64,000 nt of DNA from Pomphorhynchus laevis (taxonomy: Eukaryota > Acanthocephala > Palaeacanthocephala > Echinorhynchida > Pomphorhynchidae), in assembly GCA_012934845.2 (NCBI GenBank), contig WNNJ02002991.1:143383-207382 (forward strand), written 5' to 3'. Shown here piece after piece: positions 44,601-59,600 of this stretch. The notes beneath the pieces are model-generated. The model was not told the origin of the DNA. It saw only the letters and a program-made list of their open reading frames with translations, and did no database searches. The translations under genes were made by a program, and so were the position numbers. Numbering within the stretch: position 1 is the first letter of the stretch; each line of letters begins with the position of its first letter.

Positions 44601-47600
44601 AATCAGTTCGATTCGAACACTCCTGAGGCTATAATAGCAATCTTACCTGACGATAATATTAAAATTTATTTTAAAATATTATGTTTTATGTTTCCTTTTA
44701 AAATCCATTTATATCCTAGTGCTGGATCGTCTAGACTAAACTTCGATGATAATATGTAAATACTTTATTTACTCACAAATTGATTAATCGCAACAAGAAA
44801 GAAAATCGACAGGAAAAAAATACTATTTTCCACAACACTTGTTGAATAGCGAATTATTTATAATTAAGCAACAATTGAATTTGCCGTAAGGCAACCGAAT
44901 TAATTATGCATAAGAAACGATATATCAAATTAATGTGGAATCAGTAAATTTATAAAATAGAATTTTATTAGAATTTAAAAAAAAAACTAATATTGATAAT
45001 ATAGTATTGATAATTATAATAGCTTTCGGCTTACCACATTCAGAGAAATTATTTGATATTTCATTTTTATAAAAGGCTTTGGTTTTAGTTCAATAAAACA
45101 AATGGACAGGAATTTTGCTAATATTATATTAATATAGTAAATATAACATTTAATTATTATAATTTAATATTATTAAAATTTATTTAATATTATTAATATT
45201 AGTTAATATTAGATTATAATAAGATAATCTTAAAATAAAAAGTTTTACTGTAACAAACAGAAATTTTATAAAATGAAAAAATCTAAAAAATAAAATCTTT
45301 ATAATTTTAGATTTCTACTTAAACTTAAAACAAATAAGGCGTTTCTAATGTCACGAGAAATTAATAAAAAAATTTATTATTCATAGAATTTAATAAACAT
45401 TCAATTGTAATTAAGTATTGCATTCTTCCGTGGAAAGCGTTCATTTCGACAATTAAGAGACAAAATTAAAGGTAACTTGAAAAATAGAATAAAAAATTAT
45501 AAATTATAAATTATAATATAAATATATATTATAAATTATAAATTTATATAAATTATAAATTTATTAGAATAAATTTGTAAAAAACTAAAAACTTTTCTTT
45601 AAAAAGAAAAGTAGTATATTTCGGTAACGAATATGTGGCTAATAAATGTCGCTGAATTTTACAAATCAGCGACAATTTTCCGAATTTTCCAATTTGTAAG
45701 ATTGACATCCTTAGAATTCAGTTAAGAAAATTCTTTAAATTTCAGCACAATTAAATAATACAAACAATATAAAGGTTACTTCCGTTTCATCGCTAGTATG
45801 TGTTTTAGTGATCTTTATATGTAATCATTAGTCCAAACATATCTTTATTGGTATATTAAACATAGCAAATGTTGATTAAATAGCTGTATAAAGCTATTGT
45901 TTATCGAGCGATAAGACGTTTCAGGCCAGGCCATTCTTAGTCAGAACGCGAATATCATGCACAAATAAACATTAACTTGAAGTAGACTCATTCTATGTTC
46001 CATATGATGAGAAATGTAAAAATATCCCTACTTTGCAGAAACATTGTAAAAATATAAACCTTTATTCAAGCATACATGGCTTAGAAATTTATTTTTCATA
46101 TTTTGAAAAATTCTAATAAGTATTTGAACCTAAAGAAAATGAGGTAAAAACCAGTACCTGTCATATTTTATTATATTTTAATAGCATCCATTCTAGAAGA
46201 TGGTAACATTTTTTGCTTAAATAGCGTTTTCTTCTGCAATAAGAGATCGATTTCTTAATAATTCCTTTCATGTGAAAAATAAAAAGAATTATATTTTTAA
46301 TTAAACATCTTTAACTGTTCATTTTCGTTACTTGTATATTCGCTATATTGTAAACTTTCTACGATATAAACTTATATTGTAATATTTTATATTGTAAACG
46401 TTCTACGAATTACAATCCATTTCTACGAAATGGCATGTAACTAAGTTCTTAACATAAGCTTTTATGTTAAGAACAATATAATCAATTTATATTTCGTGAC
46501 ATTTAGTAATCAAATGACATGGGTTATTTCAAAAATGTCAATGATCTCATTGGCATTTATGAAATTAATGTTAATTTACCTTAACTTTTTAATTTATTTA
46601 CGTTTAGCTACTAAAAAGACTTCATATTAGTCAAATGATCAGATCCATATGCTATTTTTAAATATGTTACTTTAATAAAGGTCAATCGTTAACTAAAAAT
46701 GATCGAAATGTATAATAGCAGAGCAAGTCAACGCAAATTAAAAATTGTAGTTTGTTTTCACAATTTATAAACTGACGACATTTTCATTATTAATTAAATT
46801 TGTAATGTGTTAAGTGTAAATATTAAACTATTTTCTAGATGAAAGTTTTATATGCCTTGTTTTTATACCATTTGCAACAAATTTCTTTGGCCGAAATTCC
46901 AGCGAAACCATTAAATAACGAAAATGACTATGATATGTGTGAAAGCATAAGTTACCGACTTGCTGCACCTGTTAGCGGTATGATAATTATCTGTAAAACT
47001 GAATTTAAATTTTTGACAATTATTTAAATTTTAGAAAATGTATTAATTGACTTAATTAATGTATTAAGTTAGTAAATTCTAAAGTAAAGTTAGATTCCGC
47101 CAGTGACTAGTGTGATGGTTTTTAATTTAACAGACAATTGATCAGAAGTTGAAGCAAACTTTAATTTAATCATATTTTTATTTTCTTGGTAATTAAAAAT
47201 TAAACAATAAATAAAAAGATCAAATGACATTTTTATTAATTCATTCGTTTTAATCATTCGTGGATGAAGCAATATTTTAATAAAGCTTTAAGAATAAGAA
47301 CAGAGAATAAGATTCAAAGCAATTTGAGAAAAAATTTTATACGAAACAATAGAGAAATGAAAATATTTTGATATACACTTAAATTCGAAATAAAGTAACT
47401 AAAAAAAAGTAAAAAAAATCTACTTTAAAATACTACGAAGCAATAATTTAAAAAATTAAAGTAAAATTGAAATACTTTAAAATACTACGAAGAGATTATT
47501 TAAAAAATTTAAATTTAAATATTACTATTTTTGATTATAGTTAAATTATAATTCAAATTAAATTTTAATTATAATTTTGAATTATAATCAAATTAAGATT

Positions 47601-50600
47601 AGATAAATTAGAAGGCTAAAATTCAAAATATTATTATTAATATTACATATAATTTAATATCTATCTAATACGAAAATTTTATTAACAATTTTTAATATAT
47701 ATATTATTTTTCAATTTTTTATTTTAATTATAAACGTTTATATAAATGAGTTTTACTGTGAAATGTGGACTACAAAGAAAATTCATTAACTTTTATTAAA
47801 AGTCAAAAATGACAACAAAATAAACGCATGGAGATTGATTGGCAGTATCAATACAATCAATGACATGATTGCCTTACTTAATCGCGAAGCATACGACGGG
47901 TCAATATGGAATTCGATGATATGCTCATCGTCGTATTGAATCTTCGGTAAATGAACAGAAAATTTATGTATGCATTAATGGATGATTTCCTTAACTTCAT
48001 AACTAAATTGGTTTTGCACACGTACGTTATACGAATATAGCATTGAATTACATACCGAGTAAATTTAATAATGTCTTGATTTTCACCGAGAATCAAAAAC
48101 AAAAAATAAATAAATTTGCGCTAATAAAATTAACTCTTTAGACAAAACTCTCTCTTTTGCCTGAAGATGCCAATTGCATTGGCAAAGTTATTTTGTTTTT
48201 TAATTCACGTGGAAGAAGCCAATAAATGATTATACTAATAGTGAAATCGGAAATTTAGAAATTTCAAATTGAAATTTTCACGTACCTTTTTAAACTTCTG
48301 ATGGTGGATCATATATTTGTTGTATAATATCCGAGTACAACTAATTTTATTAGGAATTTATTGAAATCAATCTTTTTTATTATTTTTGTCCATTATAGTA
48401 ACACATTGTCTCATTTTATAGATACTATTAGTCCAATAATGATTTATTCACTAAATGAATGGTGCGAAAACTGAATACATTTCGCAACTTAACACTTTAA
48501 CGTGATAAAGTAGCACAATAAAGACACGGAAATTAGACCGTCTTATTGTAAATTGTGACATTAGCGGTGGTGTTGCATCAACACATAGCAATATAGTGTA
48601 AGATTTAAGATAAAAGTGTTCAATCACATTGTGCGTAGTTACAGCAAAGTTTTAGCATAGAATTCCAATAAATTTGAAAAAGGCATTCGATTTTATTCTT
48701 CTCTATTTTGAAGTAACAAAGCATCAAAAATAAAATAAACTTCATTTTCATACTTGATATTTTTAATATCGTAAAGTTAAATTTGCAAGTGCAAATCCAT
48801 TAGTGAGATAGTTTTACAAAAATGCAGAACATATAGAATAAATCAAATCAGTTAACTGAGTCTACGTATTTAATATAATTATGAAATAAACAAAACATAT
48901 AATGCTACATCGAAATTTAATAATTAAATAATAAAATAAATAATTGTTTTTAGATTTTCTATAATTTAAATCAAGTTAAAAAAATTGAAATTTAAAATAA
49001 AAGTCATTTTTATGAATTGACTAATAAATAACAAACGTTGTATCAGAATAAGAATCAGAGGTCATCAGGAGGAACTGCTATGCTATCAGGTTTCGGCCCC
49101 TATTGCTCAACCCAACATAGCAGCAAACAAATACATGCTAATTACGTATTTCCTCTGATGAAATTTGATTATATAGTATATTATATTTTATCTAATACAA
49201 AGTATATTATTTATTATCCATCCATAAAAATTTTCCGCTAATGATTTTAAATTTATTTTTAATATTATTGTGTTGGTTTATATATTTTACTATTTTCTGT
49301 TTGATGTTATTTTTATAGTAATCTAGTTTAAAATATGTATCTATTAAATTATTTAAACGATTTTGAAGAAAGCCAATATCATTACATATTGTTGTAATTC
49401 TTAAAATTTCATTATTTAATGTATTATATTTTATATTATATTGGTATGCATGAATGCTCATGCAAAAATATGTTTCTTGTAAATTTAAATATGTCATCTT
49501 TACGATATAAATTAATAGTAGTTTTAGTTAATGTTAATTTAATGCTCATAACTACTGGTTATGCAGTCAATAAGTAGTAAACAATAGACTTGTGATATTA
49601 CCGTCTGGAAATCGTCTATGAGCTGTCTATAAGCCGTCTATGAGCCGTCTAGAAACATCTAGGAACAGTCTAGGAGCTGTCTAGAAGCCGTTTAGGAGCT
49701 ATCTGAGAGCCGTCTATGAGCCATTTGAGATCCGTCTAGGAGCCATATTGAAACCTATATGAGCCGTCTAGCAGCCGTCTAGGAACAATCTATGAGAGGC
49801 CTAGCAGCCGTCTAGGAACAATCTATGAGCCGTCTATGAGCCGTCTATGAGCCGTCTAGGAGCCGTCTAAGAGCCGTCTATGAGCCGACTAGGAGCCGTC
49901 TATGAGCCTATTAGGAGCCGTCTAGAAGCCGTATAGGAGCCGTATAGGAGCCGTCTAGGAACCTCTAGTAGTCTCTCTGAACCCATCAGTCTAGTGACTA
50001 TTCTACTGATAAGCCAAAATATGGAGGAAACGGCTTTTAAGCCAAATTTGTTTATAATTCAACCATTGAAAAAATGCTTTTAAATTTATTGTCATTAATA
50101 AATGACAATAAATTATTCAATTTAAAGGGTTTAATTTTCACCAGATCAAATTTTCCATTTTTCTTATATTCTATGATGGGACTGCTAAACATTAAAGCGC
50201 CGGAAGAACTAAAACAATAAATTACTGGATTTTAAAATGCTACTTTGTGGTTACACCTACTTTTGTTTGTTAGCTTTAAAACACAGTAAAGATCAATCTG
50301 CTCTCATTTTCTTTTAGGTCTTACGTTTATAATATCGAAATGCCAAAAGAATTATTTTCTCAAGGTTGTGAATCAAAAACAAAATAATTTGTTATTCATT
50401 TTTATTCATTTTCGTTAACCAAAAACGTCTCGCAAAGCATACAAGGAAAGCTACATGGCATTAAGTATGCAAAGTTGGATAAAGTCATACAATTAAATTA
50501 CATACAATTAAATACAATTACATACAAGGATTGATGAGCAATGACAATTGAACATTTTCGGTAAAATTTTCAGTGCCACATTGTTTAAGAATGCCATATA

Positions 50601-53600
50601 AATATTCTTGGTTTTGTCTGTTTCGTGAGCTCGATTTAATTAGCTTGAATACAACATATAATTTAAAGTAATTTTATTGAATATAACATTAGGTCATGAC
50701 AGCATTTATGATTTTCGGTTTGCACATTTAGACCACGCATCTAACCACTTAAAAAAAGATTAATTACGTGCAACCTCAATGAACTAGTTTGAGTTATTAT
50801 CTGCTTTATTAAATAATGCTTCGAATTTATTTAGCATTTAATTTATAAATTAAAAGCTAAATTTAAAATTATCTTGATAGAAACGTTTCGAATTTTTTTA
50901 ATTTTCATAAAATTTACAATTTCGGATTATCAAGTATGAAATTTAATATATCGTATTCTATTTCGCAAATAAATGTATATGAGCAAACTTCGTATTTCAT
51001 TGGAGAGTAAAAAATAAAGTTTGTGAAAACGTCGAGATAAAATAAGCATAATTTGAACACTTACATCATAAAATACGACATATTTTGGAATCTTTTTAGA
51101 TTTTGACCATAAAACAGCCGAACTTTTAAGTATTAGGTGAGTACATTCTTCGACATCTGATGTCACAATAGCACCCTCTTTCTGGGCTTGCTGTGCGATT
51201 AAGTCAATCTCATCGTCATTAAAACCTAGCAAGCTGAATTTCAAATTGCAAAATACTTTGATTTTGTATTTGCAAAGTAAAGAATCTGTATTGATATTGA
51301 AGTTATCATTGTTTCTCCAAGCCCAACACTTTTCTACCCATGATTCAGACACAATTTTACAATTCCCATAGGAAACAGCTCGCTAAATAAATTTATATAA
51401 TAAAATAATAAAAAAATAATAGATAGCCAATAATGACATGTATTTAATTATAAAGCAATTTATCGTGAATAATGATTAATAAAATCCAACAGGTCCACTC
51501 AAACGGGACAAAGATGATATTTACGTAATTCGTCTTCAAAAAAATAAATCCTAATTAAATCGTTAGCTAGCCAGATTTTGTCATTTCGAGGATATCTAAA
51601 GGATATCTAATGGAGTGTCTGTAATTGTATTAAATATTCATTTCATCTCGATTCTTCGAGAGCCACTTTTCGTATCAGTTTTAAGAGACCGTAGCCGATT
51701 CTGCCTAAAACCGAAGGAATACTATTCATGCGTTTGCATATTTTGCGGTTTTCCTGTTAGAATGGTAAGTGAAGAGGGATTAACAGCAAAGCCAATTGAT
51801 ATATAAAGAAGCAAAATGATTGAAAATACATGCGTCGACGTTTGATTGTTATAATGTGCATTTTTCACATGTATAAACACCAAATCCATCCTGGCTAATC
51901 AATTCATAAATTTGCTGTAAGTAAACTATATTTCATCAGAGACTGGTTACAGCTCTACTTAGCATTTTGCACACGATATACCCGGTTTAATATATTTCCG
52001 AGTGTATCCTTGACTATATTGTGTCCCACAAAAGTCGAACAGCCAGCTTTCCAAGAAAGAACATAGTAGGTCGTCGCATTTGCATTTCTCTTTGGTGTCG
52101 ATAACGTATTGAGTGGTAATTACATTTTGAAATTGTCGCTGATTGATAAGGAAACCAGACATTTTGAATAGAATTGTGATCCACTTTAAATCACCCTCCA
52201 TAAAGTCATATTTAGATTGTTATTTATTTGTAATTTACTTAATTATAGCGTTATATGATAATTAAGATTATAAATAATTAATGATTTTAAATAATCAATT
52301 TAGATCAGCTTTTAATCGGTTTCAAATTATAGATTTTAAATTAGTCTTTTGAAATAGAGATTTAAATTGTCCAGCTTATTTATTGATGATTTATTAACTG
52401 ATTTAATAATAACTGATTTTAAAGTAACTTTTTTATCTTTATTTATAAATTTGTAAATTTGCAGAATTAGTTCTTTTTAAAAAAGTGTTTTTTTTATTTA
52501 ATAAAAAAATAAATTTGTGCTTGTTGATCCTGCTATAAAATTAATATTTTTCTACTTGCGAATAATTAACTAAGAAAATATATAATTTATTTTAATTTCT
52601 CGAATAATTTTAGATCAACTTTTAATCTTAAAATTATAGATTTTAAATTAATTTTTTGTTAAATTACTGATTTGTATAAATTGAATTTGAATGAGGAATG
52701 CGACGATAACATTTAAATTTGAAGAAGGCTGGTAAAAAACATCGCAAAATTTATTTAATTGAATATTACAATTGCTAAAGATGATGTTAGCTAGGCATCG
52801 AAATATTCAATTAAATAAATTTTTCGATGGTTTTTGCCAGCTTTCTTCTAATTTAAATATTACTGATTTGTAATTGTATTTCGAATATGGTAATTCATTA
52901 CTTCTCGATTATTCATTGCAACTTTTCGTGGCGGATTCCGCCAGTTGTGGGCATAATTGCTGGAATAAATGATTCTGTTTAACGCAATTCACGAGTTCAA
53001 CAAATTCTGCAGTCTTCTTTTTAAAAGTAAACATTGATTCACTATTAGGCGAATTGGCATATGAAGGAGCTAATGATTGAAGATTCTTACGTCGGCGTGT
53101 GATTGCTCCATTGTCGTTTGTTATTTATAAAATAATGAAAAGAATGCATTACAAGAGAAAAACGAGATGTAATTTGGATAAGTTTAATTTTTTGTGTAAT
53201 TGGATCATCAGAATTTCATTATTGAGATTGACAAGAGAATAAATAAAATAAATAATAAAGAAATGCGCTTCACAATTTGTAATTTAAAAAAGATGTAAAA
53301 ATTCAAAAATACGTTATTCTTTATATTTAAAAAACGTTATTTTTAATTAAAATTACATATTTTTAAAACCTACTATTTGAAACCAGTGACCAATTTCTTG
53401 TGTGTTATGGTACATGTTGTCATATTTACTTAAAACAAAAGGGAAACCATCAATCTGAAAGCTCGGCAGCTTGTAAAAACGTTCAAAATGCATTTTATAA
53501 TTTACGATCGGATATTCGTTACAATTGAAAATCTGATTTTATGCGCATGTTGAATCAAAATTATCGCATTACTTTTTGATTCTAATATCAGATAAACACT

Positions 53601-56600
53601 TTATTTGCGATGAAATGTAGCATCTAAATAATTAAAAAATACCTAAAGAATATGTGTTCCACTTAATATCGTTTTATTTGATAAATGTTTGGATGCAATG
53701 GCTTTGCGTACTAAGAAACCATTAGCAGAAAAATATTAGCGTTTTAACCTGGATTTTCTTAGTTTTGGTAAAAAATGAGAAACAGCATTTTCATCCGACA
53801 TCTTACAATACAAATTTCCTCTATATTTCTTGGAAATATAAGATACAAATTTAGAAATAAAAATAAATTCTTAAATTTTTCAAATAAATTTTAAGACAAA
53901 TTTTACTCTTATAAACTTTTATTTTTAAAAATTTGAATTTTTCTTAACAAAAATTTTAATTTGATGTTCAAGAATAAAATCATTTCTTAGTTTGCACGTT
54001 TGTATCTAAAAAAGCTAATTATATTTTATCACTCAATTTGTAGTGCTGTCGTAAATAACTGTAGCATCTTTTTCGGTACCTTAAAGTGTGACTTAATATT
54101 CCCTTAAAGTGACTTAATATTATTCCTTGAAGCTCCTATTAATTTACAGTCATAGATGATAAAATGCAATTGAGAATGTTAGCAATAAATAAACTCTCAC
54201 AAAGAAACAGAAAGAACATATTATTTCGATTATTATTACTTTCTGCTGTCAAGCAACAATTTAATATTTTCCGAATTTATTATTTTTGTTCTCTGAGCGT
54301 TGGGCTGCCCATCATAATTTATTCTATTGGAAACTTACAGTATATAGTCTGGTTATGTTCACTATTGAGTTCATGCCTTTACTAACGATGTTCATTTTCA
54401 AATTTCTAAATGTTCATTTTCTAGTTGTGAGTTTAGTTATTATTTCTTTAGAGTGTAGATGCAACGAGTTTGCTACAATTGATGTGTTTATTTTCAAATT
54501 TAAAAATGTTCATTTTCAAGTTGTGAGTTCAGTAATGAATTCATTAGAGTATCAGTGCAACGGATTTGCTGCAATTGCTATACAAGACATGATTGCCGTA
54601 TAACTAGTTTTACATACAATTGCTTAGTTAGTCATTCTCTATGATTCAAAATTATGCCTGTAGCGATAAAATAGTAGGCTTTCTCGACTATTGTTATTGA
54701 ATATTCTCAAAATAAGGTTTTTGCTTAAACAATTATATGTTAAAACATGTTGAAAATAAGAACATACCAGATATGCATCACCGTAATTAATGTTTGAAAT
54801 CAGATGTGTAGAATTTAGCTGAATGTCTCTTGAAACAGATCCACCCATGTGTCGAATCAATTGAGCCTGAAACGTACACAATTTTTCACAATTTTCGCTT
54901 TAAACGAAATAAGCAATCTCAGATTTACTATTTTAATAGAGAAATATCCTTAAATAAATAAATGACGATATGTTTATTTATGAATTGTCGGTAACTAACA
55001 CATTTATCATTGATGACAAAATTGTTAAAAATATTTGATCCATATTCATCTTATTATAAATAGTTGATCATGATCCATTATTGATAATGAGTTATTAGAG
55101 CTGGATCAAAGAAAGAATTTTTTTATTGATATTTTGCTAACCTCTGTTAGCATCTTCAAAAAATTAAAGTAATAATTGAGGTTGATTGGCGTATATGAAT
55201 GGGCAGATGATTTCACGAGAGAGGAACATCCACAAGGAAGGAGCGGAAGCCAAAAGAGGGAGAGTAGTTAGGGACATGTAAACGAAGGAGATTACGGGAA
55301 CGCAAGGAATAGTAAACAGGACGAGAATTGTCAAGAAAATAAAGGTTGAGAAAGGAAATGGTATGAAAAGTTACAAGGTAATTGTAATTTACAAATTACA
55401 ATTAAAAATTACCTGAAGTAATTTCCGAAGATGCTAATAGAAGCTAGCGAAGTATTAAATAAAATTTCATTCTTTCTTTGATCCAGTTACGATAATTCTT
55501 TATCAATAATGGATCATTATCAACTATTTAAAATCATTCGAGAGTGCTATGGAGCCACTAATCTTAGAGAAAATCGAAATCAAGAGATTGAAATCTAAAA
55601 TGTAATTTGCTAGCAGAGGTTTAGCAAAATATCAAATGAAATTTTCCCCTTGTTTGGTCCAGCTCCAATAATTCTTAAACTTTTGTTATGTTCAGTTTCA
55701 CTAAATTGAGATACTAAATATTAAAATGTAACGCACTAGTAATCATCGACTCTCTTAAAAACTTGATTTTAAAAAGGCATTATTTTAAAATGTTAAAAGA
55801 ATATATATAAGATTATATATAGTACTATTTATAAAGGATATATATAATCCAAGATTAATAAGAATAATTTCAGTTTATGTTTCTCTAAATAATCTTTTTT
55901 AAAATATATTATTTGGATTCACTCAACTATTTATATTATCATAATTGTCTGTAACTTAAAAAATTTACTTTATAACATTTCGTAAGCATCCACAATTCCT
56001 TTTAATTTAATAAACCCAATATAATATGCCGCTGTAAATTGTAAATTTACACTAATACTACGATTTTATTATTAAAGTGCAATTAAAATTAACATTTTGA
56101 TTTAGTATTTCATTTAGAAATGAAATACGGTCATATAAAATCATGTAAAAACATTTCGAATAAATTTTAAGTATAAAATATATTGTAATACTCGCTATCA
56201 ATAAAATGTAGAAGCACGTTGTAATTATTATCAATACATGCTGTAATTGATAATAAATTTTAGTATACGTTTGCTAAGTACTGATTTTAAACTTTTATTA
56301 ATTCAAATTGATAAATTTATTAATTACATTTTATTATAAATGTAATGAATTAAACATAAAACTTAAAACATTTTATCGTAAATATTCACCAAAAGAGATA
56401 ATTCCTTAGATGTTGATTATAGATATTATTGAAATATTTTCAATTATACCGATAGTGCTTCTTTATAACTATAAAAGATGTCACTAATAAAATTATAACT
56501 ATAAAAGATGTCACTAATAATCAATCATATTTACTTACATTCAATGAACTCAATAATGTTATCGATTAGACCAAACGAAATCCTGATATTATGGTTTCGG

Positions 56601-59600
56601 TAATTTCTTTTTAAGTTGAAATGCGGGTCACATCAATGCTTGTATTTTTGTATAAATGTTAAAAAACGAAATCTTTTGAACATTCAAATTTCAATCATGA
56701 TCAATGGTAGCAGGAGCTATTGAAATATTAAATTTTTGCAAATAAAGGAAAATTATTTTCTTCTTTGTTCTAGTAAAACTATCTAATCGAAAATGGAAGA
56801 AGATTATGGGTTTAGTGTTTACTATTTTTTAATTTTTTGCTTTTATTGTTTTATAATTTGTTTATTCCCTCAAATTGGCGAATTAATAATATTGCAATAA
56901 TTCTCTTTTTTGTTTTAACTTATGCTTTCTATTTTTGTTGTAATCAATCAGACAAAATGGTATCACTTCTTTATTTTATTATAAAAAATAAAGCCACTTT
57001 CTATGTTCTTTTTGAATGCCTTTATCCATTCTATGTTTTAAATTACGTAAGCAATTATGTAAGCAATATCGTTTTTGAAGAGCTATTAATTAAAATGTAG
57101 TCTTATGAAGTTAATTAAAATGAAGTGATAATTATGTTGTGATAAGAAGTTACCGTTTGATCCCCGGATCTTCAAACTTTTAGTTGCTTAAAATATGAGA
57201 CTTTACTGAACTTGCATATTGCATCATTACTGAAGATGCTAATGAGGTCAAAAGTAGCATTACTAATGACTGTCATTTTTTCATTTTTGGTGACTGTTCG
57301 GTAAGAGATTCTCCCAACGACTGACTGAAAGTGGGCTCCTAGACGGCCACTTATTATTGCTGCACACGCATATTGTTGTACATATTGCATAAAAATTAGA
57401 GTAAACAAAATCCTGATATGGTTTCGGTAATTTCTTTTTAAGTAGAAATGCGGGACACATAAAAGCTTGTACTTTTGTATTTGGCTTTTTTATTAATTAT
57501 TTTTAGTAGAAAAGTAAAAAGTGAAAAAAAACAGGCAAATGAAAAAATATAAATCTCACAAAAAATATAAATCTCGTTTTTTAACATTTATTTCTTTTTA
57601 AGTTGAAATGCGGGTCACATCAATGCTTGTATTTTTGTATAAATGTTAAAAAAACGAAATCTTTTGAACATTCAAATTTTAATCCTGATAATGATAGCAG
57701 AATATATCGAAATATTGTAATTTTTAAAAAAGGGTAATTATTTTCTTCTTTGTTCCTGTAATTCAAATTGATAAATTTATTAATTACATTTTATTATAAA
57801 TGTAATGAATTTTAATTGAACATAAAACTTAAAACATTTTATCGAAAATATTCACCAAAATTACTCGCCCCACCTTCTTACTACGTTCGATAGAACGTAG
57901 TTCTATCGAACTATAGTTCGATAGAACTATAGTTCTTCTTACTATAGTTCGATAGAACGAACTATCGCTTCGTTCCTGTCATACCCTCTTACTCCACGTT
58001 CCTAATTACTCCAACAACTACGGTCTCCGATCCTTCCTCGTCGCCGCCCCACTCGCCTGGAATCAACTCCCTCTCGTCGTCCGCCGCGCCCCCTCCTTTA
58101 TCACATTCAAACACCTCCTCCGTTCACACCTTCTCGACACCTGATTCACAGTCTTGTTTTGTTGTGGTCATGTAAGCGTGCGCTGACACGCATTTGCCAC
58201 GTTAAAATAAATCGTTTTTTTTATATTTTGCTTTTTTATTAATTATTTTTAGTAGAAAAGTAAAAAGTGAAAAATGCAGACAAATGAAAAAATATAAATA
58301 ATCTCACAATAATTATTAATAATTATAATATTAATTATTAATATTAATATATTAATATTAATTTTAAATTAATATATTAATATTAATTTTATATTAATAT
58401 ATTATATTTTTCTCACAGTTATAGAAAAATTGTGAATATTCATTTTCAAACTTTATTTATTTCGGGACAAATTATACAAACACAATGCTCTCAAATAACG
58501 GTAAAGCGGTATTATTTATTCAAAGACTTTAAAAAATAGCTATTTCAGAATTACTTGGGTAAAGGCTGGAAACAAACTTACAATTCGATCAGCATCTTGA
58601 ACCGTTCCAATGCACGCATTCACATCTTTCATATGGTAGCAATATAAAGGAAATTCAGGTTGCGGTATTGGCTAAACAGACATCCAGAATATCAGTATTA
58701 CTAAATATACTACCAATGCATTCCGCCGTCTGTTTTAAATGGTAAAAAAATGTTTGCCATGAGAAAAATGGAGAAATATAGCTGAGAATAAATTAAAAAT
58801 TAGAGATTACATCTTCAAAACTTATAGAAACTCCTGATGTAATCCTGTTAATCAAATAATTAAAAATGTAATTGAATATTTGATTTAATACAACCGAATT
58901 ATAGTAAAATTAAATTAATTTGGCTAAATTTACCAAGTATTATAAGCTTGCAGGATTGGGTAAATAAGTTATGGGTATGATTTTTATGTAAACTTATAAA
59001 ATAACCAAAATTGCAAAAAAGAGCAGATTTTATCTTACCGTAAATAAAATACAATTAAAAGCAGCAAACCTATGGTTCACAAAATACGTTGTACACTCTC
59101 TTAAGAATACTTTATAGAATACTGTTTATTTGCTCGGATTGCAATAAAATGTGTGGACGGCCCAGTGAGTCTTTAATGGACAATCGCTATAAAGGGGATT
59201 GGTTAAAAGTGAAATATCTAGGCATCGGATTATTTAAAATACAATGAAAAGGTTACGCCATTGTAAGAAAACCTTATTATAAAAAACTTACTATATAAAC
59301 TTATGTTAAGACTATTAAGCTAACATTTAAATGAAAATTAAAGGAAAATTTCACATATTAAAATATAATTATAAAATTATTGAAGTTTATGTATTTAAGT
59401 TTTATGTATTTATTTTAAGTTTTTATTGCATTTAATAAAATATCAAATATTTGATAAAATGCAGTATTTGATTGCAAAATTTCATTAAATGCAACTTAAA
59501 TTAAATTTTTAATATAAAATTATTTAATATAAATATATTACTGAATTGAGAAAATGGTGCATTAAAATAATTTTTATATATTAATATTTGTAAACGTTTG

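Larger units (their letters stand above)
45970..47914 (+). pseudogene. Duplicate of lectin gene 5' part (upstream, exon 1, intron 1, exon 2)
   Basis: Colinear with 11680-12060 and 13154-14486. Exon 1 (46839-46977) is intact with one changed codon; exon 2 (47803-47914) is open but diverged. Homology stops at TGGAATTC just before the donor. Lies antisense in pbl intron 5. Without the later exons it cannot make a full lectin; a short secreted product of exons 1-2 is conceivable. Confidence 0.75.
51383..54767. other. pbl: pbl intron 4
   Basis: Contains the second block of the lectin-intron duplicate (51661-52425), a foldback (52695-52860) and a tandem duplication (54389-54585). Otherwise AT-rich. 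Plus-strand frames at 54164-54603 fall on the tandem duplication and are not supported as genes. Confidence 0.55.
54867..58581. other. pbl: pbl intron 3
   Basis: Contains foldback arms around a LINE piece (55040-55530), a diverged direct duplication (56300-56760 and 57410-57860), a palindrome cluster (57880-57975) and a LINE 3' end (57985-58200). A plus-strand 87-codon frame at 56837-57100 is AT-driven and unrecognised. Confidence 0.55.

Noticed and set aside
49600-49975. CRISPR-like regular repeats
   Set aside because: Units are directly head-to-tail without spacers, and the window is eukaryotic.
54164-54603. Two overlapping plus-strand frames with hydrophobic stretches
   Set aside because: They coincide with a tandem duplication in pbl intron 4 and have no start, splice or family support.
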